Assembly: GCA_016721315.1 (NCBI GenBank) | Contig: JADKIL010000019.1 | Location: forward strand, 140,001 to 204,000 | Origin: Candidatus Villigracilis vicinus | GTDB taxonomy: Bacteria > Chloroflexota > Anaerolineae > Anaerolineales > Villigracilaceae | Reading direction: 5' to 3' | Length of the DNA: 64,000 nucleotides | Part shown: one piece after another, positions 18,701 through 26,800 of the stretch | Layout of the letters: each line of letters begins with the position of its first letter | Position numbering within the stretch: position 1 is the first letter of the stretch | Position numbers and translations under genes: made by a program | The notes under the pieces: generated by a model | The model's input: only the letters and a program-made list of their open reading frames with translations | The model's database searches: none | Told to the model about the DNA's origin: nothing

Positions 18701-21700
18701 CCAGGGCGGTTCATTTTCGTAATAAATATTGTCGCTAAAGCTGAAGACCAACCGCACTATGTTTGTCGCGGCGTCGTAGAGCAGGATATCTACGATTTCA
18801 GCATTGAAGATTTCATGGATTTTATTGCCTACATTGCTGGTCACGGCATTTACATCGAGAGCGCGGGACATTGAATCGCTTACGTTGTTCAAAATGGCAA
18901 GTTCGGCGGCGCGTTGTTCAGTTTCTTTAAGAAGGCGCTGGGTCTCGTCGAATAGGCGTGCATTTTCGATGGCGACCCCGACAGAGTTTGCAATTGTCGT
19001 CAACAGACGTACATCTGATTCGGTGAAGGCGTCTTCTTTCTCCAGGTTTTGCAGTGAGATCACGCCTTTGACTTCATCTCCGATCAGCATTGGCACCCAT
19101 AACCCGGAATGAACGATTACGTCGTCTATCGCGTTCGTTCCAAGATTTGCAGATCGAAACTTTTGAGAATGTTCTTCGAAATCACGGTTGATCAAAATCG
19201 ATTTCCCGGTACGAATGACATGTCCGCCAAAGCCGCCACCATCTTCACGTAGCGGTAATGGGTCTTGGTACAGCCTTTCACCCTTCTCAATGATATAGGG
19301 GTAGTAGGTCAGTTTTTCATTTTTATCGTAAATGCTCAGCACTACGATTTGCGCATCAAAAATTTCACGAATCCTGTCGCCTGTCTTGTCGTACACCGAT
19401 TGGATGTCCATTTTCGTGTCCAACCCGGCGAGAATATTGTTAATAAGCGCAAGTTCGTCTGCTCGTTGACGCGTCTCTGCGAGTAAGCTTTGAGATTCGT
19501 CAAATAATCTTGCATTTTGGATTGAGATGCCCATGCTGCCTGCCAATGTTGAGAGCAGGCGCAGGTCATTTTCATGAAAGGCGCGTTCTTGTTCAAAATT
19601 TTGGATGGAAAGTGAACCGAATATCTGGTCACCGACAAGGATGGGCAGTGCGATCAATGATTTTGGAAATGTATCTCCGGCGAGTAATGTGGAGCCGTAC
19701 TTGTGTGCCATCTCGCCAACTTTTTCATTAATGTAGAGTGTTTCTTTGTTGCGGATGACATATCCGGAAAAACCTGAAAGTGGCTGCTTTTCAGGGTAAA
19801 TTCGTTCGCCATTCCAATACATGTAGGGGAAGTCGGCCGTATCGGTCTTGGGGTCATAAAGGGAGATGATCACTGCTTGTGTATTGAAAATGCCGCGCAC
19901 TTTCTCGCCAACAAGATCGTAGATAGACTGAACATCCAATTTTGTAGAAAGCCCCTGCTGTACGCTGTTGATGATCTCAAGTTCGTGCGCGCGCTGCTCT
20001 ACTTCATTGACGAAATTCGCATTCTGGATGGCAATGACCGCCTGCAAGGATAACTCTTCCTGAAAACGTAGGTCGGCATTTGAGAAAGGTTCGCCGCCTT
20101 TGCGCCAGACCGCCATCATGCCATTGACTTTATCTCCTGAAAGCAACGGAGTGACCATTAAACGTTCGTTCGTGACCGCGGGGGTGCCGGGTATCTGCAA
20201 GGTTCGCGGGTCGTGATTGGTGTCGTTGATGTATTCCGGTTTTCCTAATTTGGCAAGCGACCCAATAATGCCTTCCCCAATGGCGATCGAGTCTGCCAGG
20301 ATCTCATCAGCAATGTCACCTTTCGCGACCAGGGCGCGCATTAGATTTCCGCTTGGTTCTGGTAGATAAATGGCGCTGCTGGAACCGTTCAACAGGTCGC
20401 GCGCATGTGCTGCGATCTTGTCTAATACGGACGAGAGGTTCAAAGTAGCTGAGATATCGCGACCAACTTCGTTTAGCGCCTCAGATTCACGTGCATGTCG
20501 CACTGTCTCTTCGAAGAGCCTGGCATTGTTGAGTGCTGCACTTAAACTGGTGGCGATGGTATCAAGAAGTTTAATATCAGACTCTTGAAAAGCATTTTCG
20601 CGATCCAGGTTTTGAAGGCTCAAGATCCCTGTCACTTGATCACCAACGATCATTGGTGCAAATAGCAGGGATTTCGGGGCTTCTCCTGCCGAAGCGGGTT
20701 CTTCGCCCAGCTCGGCAGCCATCTTCAGATAATCTTGATTGATGAGCAGAGTGTTCTTTGAATCGATCACCCGCCTGCGAAAACCGTCTATAGATGAGGG
20801 TTGTTCCAGGCGCATGCGTTCACCACGCTCATTAATATATCGGTGATGAACTTCATTTGTAGCCGGGTAATAAAGAGAGATCAGTGTTACCTGAGCGTCG
20901 AATATCTCTCCAACCTTATCTCCAATTAAATCAATGATGGATTGAAAATCTAATTTGGATACCAAGACCTGTTGCAGACTGTTGATCATGCCCAATTCGG
21001 CATTTCGCCCGGCAGTTTCTTTTAGCAGCCTTTCGGTTTGATTGAAGAGGCGTGAGTTTTCGATGGCAACGGCAGCCTGATCGGCAAATAACCTTAATAG
21101 CCGCAGTTCTGACTCTGAGAAGGTGCGCGCATCAGCGAAATGGATATTCATGACGCCGACAACTTTTTGCCGAAACAGAAGCGGGATCCCGATCAGTGCT
21201 CCCATCCAGTTCGAATCCTTGTACAGCGGGTGGGTACTCATATCTTCCACCAGCAATGCTTTTCCTGTCTTTGAAACAATATCCGTCATGCCGCCGGGGC
21301 GCGGATTGGCAACTGGGGCGTGCGTGATCTCACCATGAGCGATGGCAGTGCCGAATTGCAATTTACCGTCTTCATATAGAAAAAGGTTGATGTTTTCGAT
21401 GCTGGCCATCAACGCAGAAGTATTTTGAAGGAGTGAATTCAGAACGGTGGTAAATTCAAGATTGGAGGAAAGGTCAATGGTGGCGTTACGGATCGCTTCC
21501 AATTCTGCATTCCGTTGTTCTGCCTCCGTGAGCAGCCGTTGTGTCTCATTAAGCAAGTGTGCATTTTCCAGCGCAACACTCAACGATCCAGCAAGAGTTT
21601 CCAACAGACGCACATCGGAACTTCTGAACGAATTTTCCTGCTCCATGTTCTGCAGAGAGATCACTCCGCGCACTTCATCGTTTGTAATGAGAGGGACATA

Positions 21701-22183
21701 CAAAGCCGATTTTGGAATGGCGGGTCCTAAAATAAGCTGTGCGCCATATTCCTGCATGCGCTGCCCGACGTTATCGTTAAAAAGGAATGTCTTTTTTAAA
21801 CGGATCAGTGTCTTGACCAACCCACTCATGGGGCGGGGGGCAAGGTGTTCGCTGCCGCGACGGTCTACATAATAGTTGAATATCTGGGTTTCGGTCTTAT
21901 GGTCAAATGTGGCGATAATAGTGGTTTGCGAGCCGAAAAGGTCACGGATCTTATCTCCGACAAGATCGTAGATCGCCTGCATCTCCAATTTGGAGGCAAG
22001 CCCTTCCTGCACGCTTTGGATGATGGCAATCTCTGCCTCGCGCTGCGCCAACTCTCTTTTGAGCTTGATAGGTGAAACCGGTTTGGTGCTGGTTTTCTTT
22101 TGATTAGCGGCGGAAGCGCGTGCAGGCGCTTTTTTAGACGTTTTGGCGGGTGTGGCGTTCTTTTTCTGACCGGGTTTAGGCAT
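15779..22183 (-). CDS. Giant soluble hybrid histidine kinase with nine GAF domains
   Basis: This 2134-aa protein has no transmembrane segment. A Lys/Ala-rich N-terminus is followed by nine GAF-like units. Each begins with an AEL-type coiled linker (such as NAELGMINSLQQVLVSKLDF) and is joined by RLFxETQRLLxETEQR linkers. Next come HisKA (FLATMSHEIRTPMNAV, His1632), HATPase (NLLSNAVKF, DTGIGL, GGTGLGL) and two receivers (VLIVDDNATN with VAILDMHMP, and ILLAEDNAVN with VILMDVQMP). GAF domains bind small ligands, haem, flavin or cyclic nucleotides, but none can be assigned here. It has its own promoter (22205-22233), and the HPt and cyclase genes follow directly. Confidence 0.93.
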   Translation of the reverse strand: MPKPGQKKNATPAKTSKKAPARASAANQKKTSTKPVSPIKLKRELAQREAEIAIIQSVQEGLASKLEMQAIYDLVGDKIRDLFGSQTTIIATFDHKTETQIFNYYVDRRGSEHLAPRPMSGLVKTLIRLKKTFLFNDNVGQRMQEYGAQLILGPAIPKSALYVPLITNDEVRGVISLQNMEQENSFRSSDVRLLETLAGSLSVALENAHLLNETQRLLTEAEQRNAELEAIRNATIDLSSNLEFTTVLNSLLQNTSALMASIENINLFLYEDGKLQFGTAIAHGEITHAPVANPRPGGMTDIVSKTGKALLVEDMSTHPLYKDSNWMGALIGIPLLFRQKVVGVMNIHFADARTFSESELRLLRLFADQAAVAIENSRLFNQTERLLKETAGRNAELGMINSLQQVLVSKLDFQSIIDLIGDKVGEIFDAQVTLISLYYPATNEVHHRYINERGERMRLEQPSSIDGFRRRVIDSKNTLLINQDYLKMAAELGEEPASAGEAPKSLLFAPMIVGDQVTGILSLQNLDRENAFQESDIKLLDTIATSLSAALNNARLFEETVRHARESEALNEVGRDISATLNLSSVLDKIAAHARDLLNGSSSAIYLPEPSGNLMRALVAKGDIADEILADSIAIGEGIIGSLAKLGKPEYINDTNHDPRTLQIPGTPAVTNERLMVTPLLSGDKVNGMMAVWRKGGEPFSNADLRFQEELSLQAVIAIQNANFVNEVEQRAHELEIINSVQQGLSTKLDVQSIYDLVGEKVRGIFNTQAVIISLYDPKTDTADFPYMYWNGERIYPEKQPLSGFSGYVIRNKETLYINEKVGEMAHKYGSTLLAGDTFPKSLIALPILVGDQIFGSLSIQNFEQERAFHENDLRLLSTLAGSMGISIQNARLFDESQSLLAETRQRADELALINNILAGLDTKMDIQSVYDKTGDRIREIFDAQIVVLSIYDKNEKLTYYPYIIEKGERLYQDPLPLREDGGGFGGHVIRTGKSILINRDFEEHSQKFRSANLGTNAIDDVIVHSGLWVPMLIGDEVKGVISLQNLEKEDAFTESDVRLLTTIANSVGVAIENARLFDETQRLLKETEQRAAELAILNNVSDSMSRALDVNAVTSNVGNKIHEIFNAEIVDILLYDAATNIVRLVFSFSDNIYYENEPPWELGEGLTSKIIITKQPLLLNTTTEIEDNGAASYITAPEDDDDIKSYMGVPIMVGDQVLGVVDVQSYKAEAFSEDNLRILQTLSANMGVAIQNAHLFNETQRLLKETEQQNTELGMINSVQQTLVSNIDIKSIYQSVGRKLPEIFNVHSAVIYTVDLETQIMTYEFAYEQGKEWEISPKKATSLHTYITEQVVSTRKSFVINKDFEAFAANFPDFRTSRSRVPKSLSAIPILIRKNSITGISLQNLDFEDYFSDSSLRLLETIASATGVALENARLFDETKRRAAELEILNDIGQVLTQQLDVNTIIEMVGDKVRELVNEDNIGIGLFDKETQTVTAHYVTKGNERVQFPPFPVNDFTRKASMQGKTLVINRRSPILWKKLGSKMTVENDIPKSVVMIPMIVGRELIGGFTIQNFDHENAYDESIITLMESIASSTATAIQNARLFEEARSARAAAEQANEAKSAFLATMSHEIRTPMNAVIGMSGLLLDTSLNDEQRDYVETIRGSSDALLAIINDILDFSKIEAGRMEMEHQPFDLRDCVEASLDLVTTRAVEKSIDIAYIFEGDIPPAIVGDVTRLRQVITNLLSNAVKFTDKGEVVLTVSSQRYKNGGAKEKVLLTFAVRDTGIGLSAEGMSRLFQSFSQADSSTTRKYGGTGLGLAISKRLTEMMGGSLWAMSDGLGHGSTFTFNIKAEIADLMPMKKSVHIGIQPALQNKRVLIVDDNATNRYILNMQTSKWGMVPRDTESPTIALQWIDNGEIFDVAILDMHMPDMDGLELAKRLRTSANFPLVLFSSLGRREAGDENNIFSAYLSKPIKQSQLFDTLVGLFVQTEDDARKVHTDRFKPDPQMATRHPLKILLAEDNAVNQKLALRLLEQMGYRADVAANGRETIQAVERQRYDVILMDVQMPEMDGLEATREIVARWVNDHPFIIGLTANAMQGDREMCLNAGMDHYIPKPIRVTELVDALFKANP

Positions 22184-22204
22184 GCAATCCTCTGAGCATG
22201 ATGC

Positions 22205-22233
22205 AGTTTACATAGCAGGGTAAGAATCGTCAA
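22205..22233 (-). promoter_or_regulatory. Promoter of the nine-GAF kinase gene
   Basis: The minus strand shows TTGACG (complement of 22228-22233), 17 bp, then TAAACT (complement of 22205-22210) preceded by ATG. It is almost the same as the promoter of the eight-GAF kinase gene at 29821-29849. Confidence 0.7.
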
Positions 22234-22242
22234 TAGCAATCG

Positions 22243-22272
22243 AAAAAAAACAGACGCTGAGCGCCTGTCTGT
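22243..22272 (-). terminator. Terminator after the receiver-PP2C gene
   Basis: On the minus strand ACAGAC/GTCTGT arms (22267-22272 and 22250-22255) enclose a GC-rich apex and are followed by eight T's (complement of 22243-22250). It separates the upstream kinase-receiver-phosphatase unit from the kinase-HPt-cyclase unit. Confidence 0.8.
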
Positions 22273-22299
22273 CATTATCTTGTCATGTTTACAAACTTG

Positions 22300-23475
22300 T
22301 TAAAGCCTTCTTAATGCCAGAATGGTGATATCGTCAAATTGGTCTTCGCTGCCGATGAACATTTCAAGCTCACTGCCGAGGCGTTTAACACATTCGGCAC
22401 AGGTGGCATCCTTTTTTGTCGAGACTTCCACCAACCGTTCATGCCCGAAGAATTCATCCTGTGCATTTTTGCTGTCGGGAATGCCGTCAGTGAATATAAG
22501 CAGGCGGTCACCGGTTTCCAGGCGGCTCTCCTTGACTTCGAATTTGGCTTCGGGGCTGAACCCGATCACAGGACCGGTAGGGTGGAGTTCTTCGAGTGAG
22601 TCGTCTGCACGTAATAAGTGCGGTGCCTCATTACCAGCATTTACATAGGTGAGTGTTCCATCTGCGATATTCAGGATCCCAATGAAGAGAGTGGAAAATA
22701 CAAGCGCTTCTTCATGAGTTCTGGCAACATAGTTATTCGTAATGGTTATGGATTGCCCAATGCGCAGCGCAGGTGAAATGACATCGTTGTTCGATGTGCC
22801 TGAAAAATAAGCGGCTGTGGATGTGGCACGAAGCAGGCTGCGAAAAAGGGTCATGAATAAAGCGGCTCCCACACCTTTACCGCATACATCACCTACCATG
22901 AAGACGAGATTGCCATCCGGCAGGGTGAAAGCATCGTAATAGTCGCCCGCTACGAATTTGGCAGCTTTGAAGTATGCACTGATCTCCCAGCCCGGCACAT
23001 TGGGCATTTCTTGCGGCAGGAATTGCTGCTGAATATCCCTCGCGATATTCAATTCCTTTTCAAGGCTTTGCAGATACTGCTGTTCCTGATCGCGCAGGCG
23101 TTTACGTTCGAGGCTGGCGGTAATGCGCGCATGAAGGATGACCGGCTCGAAAGGCTTGGGCAGATAATCTTCCGCACCTTTTTGTATTTTTGTTACCACG
23201 CTCTTCAAGTCGCTGTTTGCAGAGATGATGATAATGGGAATATCACGCACAGCAGAGTCTGCTTTGACCTGCTCAAGCACGGAAAACCCATCCATGACGG
23301 GCATCATAATATCAAGCAGAACTAGGTCTGGCGAAGCATTGCGGATCTGGTCCAGCGCCTCCTGCCCGTTACTGGCAGTAAGCAATTCATAGCCCGATTC
23401 TTCAAGTTCCTGCTCGAGATAATCTACATTAAAGGGTTCGTCATCGACGATCAAAATACGCGGGGGGGTGTTCAT
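22300..23475 (-). CDS. Receiver-PP2C (SpoIIE/RsbU-type) serine phosphatase
   Basis: This 391-aa protein has an N-terminal receiver (RILIVDDEPFNVDYL, Asp in LVLLDIMMP, Lys in YLPKPFEP). A coiled linker (about 120-150) and a C-terminal PPM/SpoIIE phosphatase domain follow (LNIARDIQQQFLPQEMP, GDYYDAF, MVGDVCGKGVGAALFM, IFTDGIPDSKN, DDITILALR). Proteins of this layout dephosphorylate anti-sigma antagonists or similar partners once the receiver is phosphorylated. The ATG at 23475 is preferred over a longer frame, since it opens at the normal receiver N-terminus, 4 nt after the preceding stop. No anti-sigma kinase or antagonist gene is visible nearby. Confidence 0.92.
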   Translation of the reverse strand: MNTPPRILIVDDEPFNVDYLEQELEESGYELLTASNGQEALDQIRNASPDLVLLDIMMPVMDGFSVLEQVKADSAVRDIPIIIISANSDLKSVVTKIQKGAEDYLPKPFEPVILHARITASLERKRLRDQEQQYLQSLEKELNIARDIQQQFLPQEMPNVPGWEISAYFKAAKFVAGDYYDAFTLPDGNLVFMVGDVCGKGVGAALFMTLFRSLLRATSTAAYFSGTSNNDVISPALRIGQSITITNNYVARTHEEALVFSTLFIGILNIADGTLTYVNAGNEAPHLLRADDSLEELHPTGPVIGFSPEAKFEVKESRLETGDRLLIFTDGIPDSKNAQDEFFGHERLVEVSTKKDATCAECVKRLGSELEMFIGSEDQFDDITILALRRL

Positions 23476-23479
23476 ACAA

Positions 23480-23833
23480 TTATCCCAGAAATCTTTTGAG
23501 CATATCGAGCAGCAGCACGTCATTGACCGGCTTGGTCAGATATTCATCGCAACCTGCGTCCTGCGCTTTTTGTTTGTGTCCATCCATAGCATGTGCTGAA
23601 AGACCAATGATCGGCGTATGTGGAAGCGACTTTCGGATCTGACGTGTGGCTTCATACCCATCCAGAATCGGCAGTGAAACATCCATGAGGATTAAATCAG
23701 GCTTTTTGCTTAATGCCATGTTCACACCCTGGCTGCCATCTTTGGCGATCAATAATTTGTAATCATCCTCAAGCAATTGGGTGAGTAAATCAATGTTCAG
23801 GTCTGTATCTTCTACGATCAAAATAGTTTTCAT
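23480..23833 (-). CDS. Single-domain response regulator
   Basis: This 117-aa stand-alone receiver (CheY-like) has TILIVEDTDLNIDLL, the phospho-acceptor Asp in LILMDVSLPILDGYEATR and the conserved Lys in YLTKPVND. It has no output domain. Its ATG overlaps the stop of the upstream eight-GAF kinase (ATGA at 23830-23833), and its stop lies 4 nt before the receiver-PP2C start. All three are therefore translationally coupled. It may act as a shuttle or phosphate sink between the kinase and the two receiver-effector proteins. Confidence 0.93.
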   Translation of the reverse strand: MKTILIVEDTDLNIDLLTQLLEDDYKLLIAKDGSQGVNMALSKKPDLILMDVSLPILDGYEATRQIRKSLPHTPIIGLSAHAMDGHKQKAQDAGCDEYLTKPVNDVLLLDMLKRFLG

Positions 23834-26800
23834 GCATTCTCCAAATAATTTCCGTACTGCACAGTATGTTTGATTTCTTGTGCCAGCTTCTCACCATTAA
23901 AACCTTGCTTGCGCATAATAAAGACAACACTTTCGCGCAGCCGGGTGATCTCATCATCGCTTAACTCTTTGGCACTGATGACGATAATGGGTAGTTCGCG
24001 TGTCTCGGGTTTTTCTCGTAGACGTTCGATGACGCTGAAGCCATCTAATTTGGGCATCATAATATCGAGCAATATAACGTCAGGACGCTCCGCCTCAATT
24101 GCCGCCAGACCGGCTTCACCGTCTAGAGCAGACTCTAACCTGAATTCTGATTCTAGCAGCAGTTGACTTAGCATCTCGACAATCTGCGGGTCGTCATCCA
24201 CCGTGAGAACATGAATGCGAGCATTCTCTTTGGGCTTGATCACTTTTCGCAGTGTGGATAATACTTCTACCGGGTTGAGTGGTTTGAGCAAATAGGCGGC
24301 GGCACCCAAGCGCATACCCAGCGCCTTTTTATCCACAATCGTAAGCAGGATGATTGGAATATTAGTCGTTGCCGGGTCGCTTTTTAGGTCGTGCAGCACC
24401 TGCCAGCCGTCTTTGTCAGGCATGAGAATATCGAGCAGAATGGCATCGGGTTTTAACTCGCGGGCTTTTTCCTGCCCAGTAATGCCATTTCGTGCGCCAA
24501 CAATCTCAAATTCTTCCGGTCCAAGATTTTCGCGCAAAAGATAGGTGGCATCTGGGTCATCATCAATCACGAGGATAAGCTTTTTGGAAGTATCTGTTTT
24601 GGTTGTGGTGCCAAGTTGCTGGAGGAGAGCCGTCTCGGGATTAGGGGATGAGGCGGGTTTTGTCCCATATTGAATTGGAACGCTGAGGGTGAAGGTCGAG
24701 CCTTTGCCTGGCTGGCTGGCTGCCGTCAGATCGCCGCCAAGCAGACGGGCAAGGTTGCGGCTGATAGTGAGCCCCAATCCCGTGCCGCCGTATTGACGCG
24801 TGGTGCTGGTATCGGCTTGCTGGAATTCTTCGAAGATGCGACCGAGGGCTTCTTCGCTGATGCCGATACCTGTATCGCTGACGTGGACTGTGAGCATCTC
24901 GTTTTCACGGCTGGCTTGCAGGGTGACCTTGCCAGCGCTGGTGAACTTTGCGGCGTTGCTCAGCAGGTTGAGGACGATCTGTTTGATCTTATCCTGATCG
25001 GAATGGATGACCCCCAGGTCTCCGTCCATTTGCTTGACGAGGCGCACGGTGGGTTTGAGGAGCGGGGTTGCGGTGGCCGTGCAGGCGTCGATCAGCGAAT
25101 TGATGTTGAAGTTGGCGGCTTGCACATCCATGCGCCCGGCTTCGATCTTGGCAATATCGAGTACGGTATTGATCAGGTTGAGTAAATGCTCTGAACTACT
25201 GAGAACCTTATCGAGATTCTCCAGTTGTTTTTCTGGTAGTGCCTCTTCGCCTTTTCTGCGGACGATGCGCGTGAAACCGATGATGGCATTGAGCGGCGTG
25301 CGCAGTTCATGGCTCATGTTGGCAAGGAAGGCGCTCTTTGCCTGGTTGGCATGTTCTGCTGCTTTGCGGGCTTCCTGGGCTTCGTCGAAGAGACGTTGGG
25401 TTTCATTGAAGAGGCGCGCGTTCTCGATGGCAACACCCATGTTTGCCGAGAGGGTTTGCAGGAGGCGCAGGTTGCCTTCATTGAAGGCGCTGGCTTGATA
25501 GCTTTGAACATCCACCACGCCCAACACCCGGTCGCCGACCATGATGGGCACACCCATGTAGGATTTTATTTCTTCCTCGTCCACTGGGGCGGTGATGTAT
25601 GCCGCCGCGCCGTTTTCGTTTATTTCTTCGGCGGTGTTCAACAGGAGCGGCTGTTTGGTAATGATGATCTTCGAGGTGAGCCCTTCGCCCAACTCCCACG
25701 GCGGTTCCTCTTCGTAATACTCATTGTCGCTGTAACTGTAGGTTAATTGAACGATGTTTGTGGCGGGGTTGTAGAGCAGGATGTCTACGATCTCGGCGTT
25801 GAAGATCTCCTGCACTTTGTTGCCTACATTGCGGGTGACCGCGCGGACATCGAGGGTGCGGGTCATCGATTCACTGACGTTGTTGAGAATGGCAAGCTCG
25901 GCGGCGCGCTGTTCGGTCTGTTTGAGCAGGCTTTGCGACTCTTCGAATAGCTGGGTATTTTGAATGGCAATGACTGCCTGCCGCGCAAGGTTGTTCATGA
26001 ATTCCATTTCAGCTTCGCTGAATTCATTATCTTTGCCGTGCCGCCAAACCGCCATGAGACCTTTGAGTTCGTCATTGGCAAGCAAAGGGATCGCAAGCAT
26101 GTGCTCATCTGGTGAAGAATCGGTTCCGGCGATGATTAGGGCGCGTGGGTCATTGTTGGTATCGTTGACGATCTCGGCTTTCTTCGTCAGGGCGATATTG
26201 CCCAACAGACCTTCGCCGGTGGTGATCGTATCGTTCTTGAGTTCTTCGGCTTCGTCGCCCACGGCTGCAATGGCACGGAAGATGCGCCCGTTTTCTTCGG
26301 GCAGGAAGAGCGCGCTCAGATCTCCATCGAGCAGTTCCCTGGCATGAGTGGCGATACTTTCCAGTACGGTGGCGGCATCGAGGCTGGCAGAGATATCTCG
26401 CCCTACATCTGTAAGGATCGACATTTCTCGTGCGCGGCGCTGGGTTTCAACATGCAGGCGTGCGGTTTTGATCGCCGTCCCGGCGTTCGCAGCGACGGTG
26501 GAAAGCAGCCGCAAGGCGTCTTCATCGAAAACACCTTCTTTTTGTGTGCTTTGCACGCTCAAAACACCGATGGTCTCACGCCCGGCTATGATAGGCACGC
26601 CCAGATATGAACGTGCTTTACGCCCAAGCCTTTGAATGCCCAGGGCGCTGCTTTGCTCTTCCACATTGCGGTTGAAGATCAGCGGCAGCCCATCACGGAT
26701 GATGCGGCTGGTCATGCCATCGCCATAGGGGATGGGGTCGATGATATCGCCGTATTGATACGGGAATTGGATCGTATTGCTTTGTGGATCGAGCAAAGCG

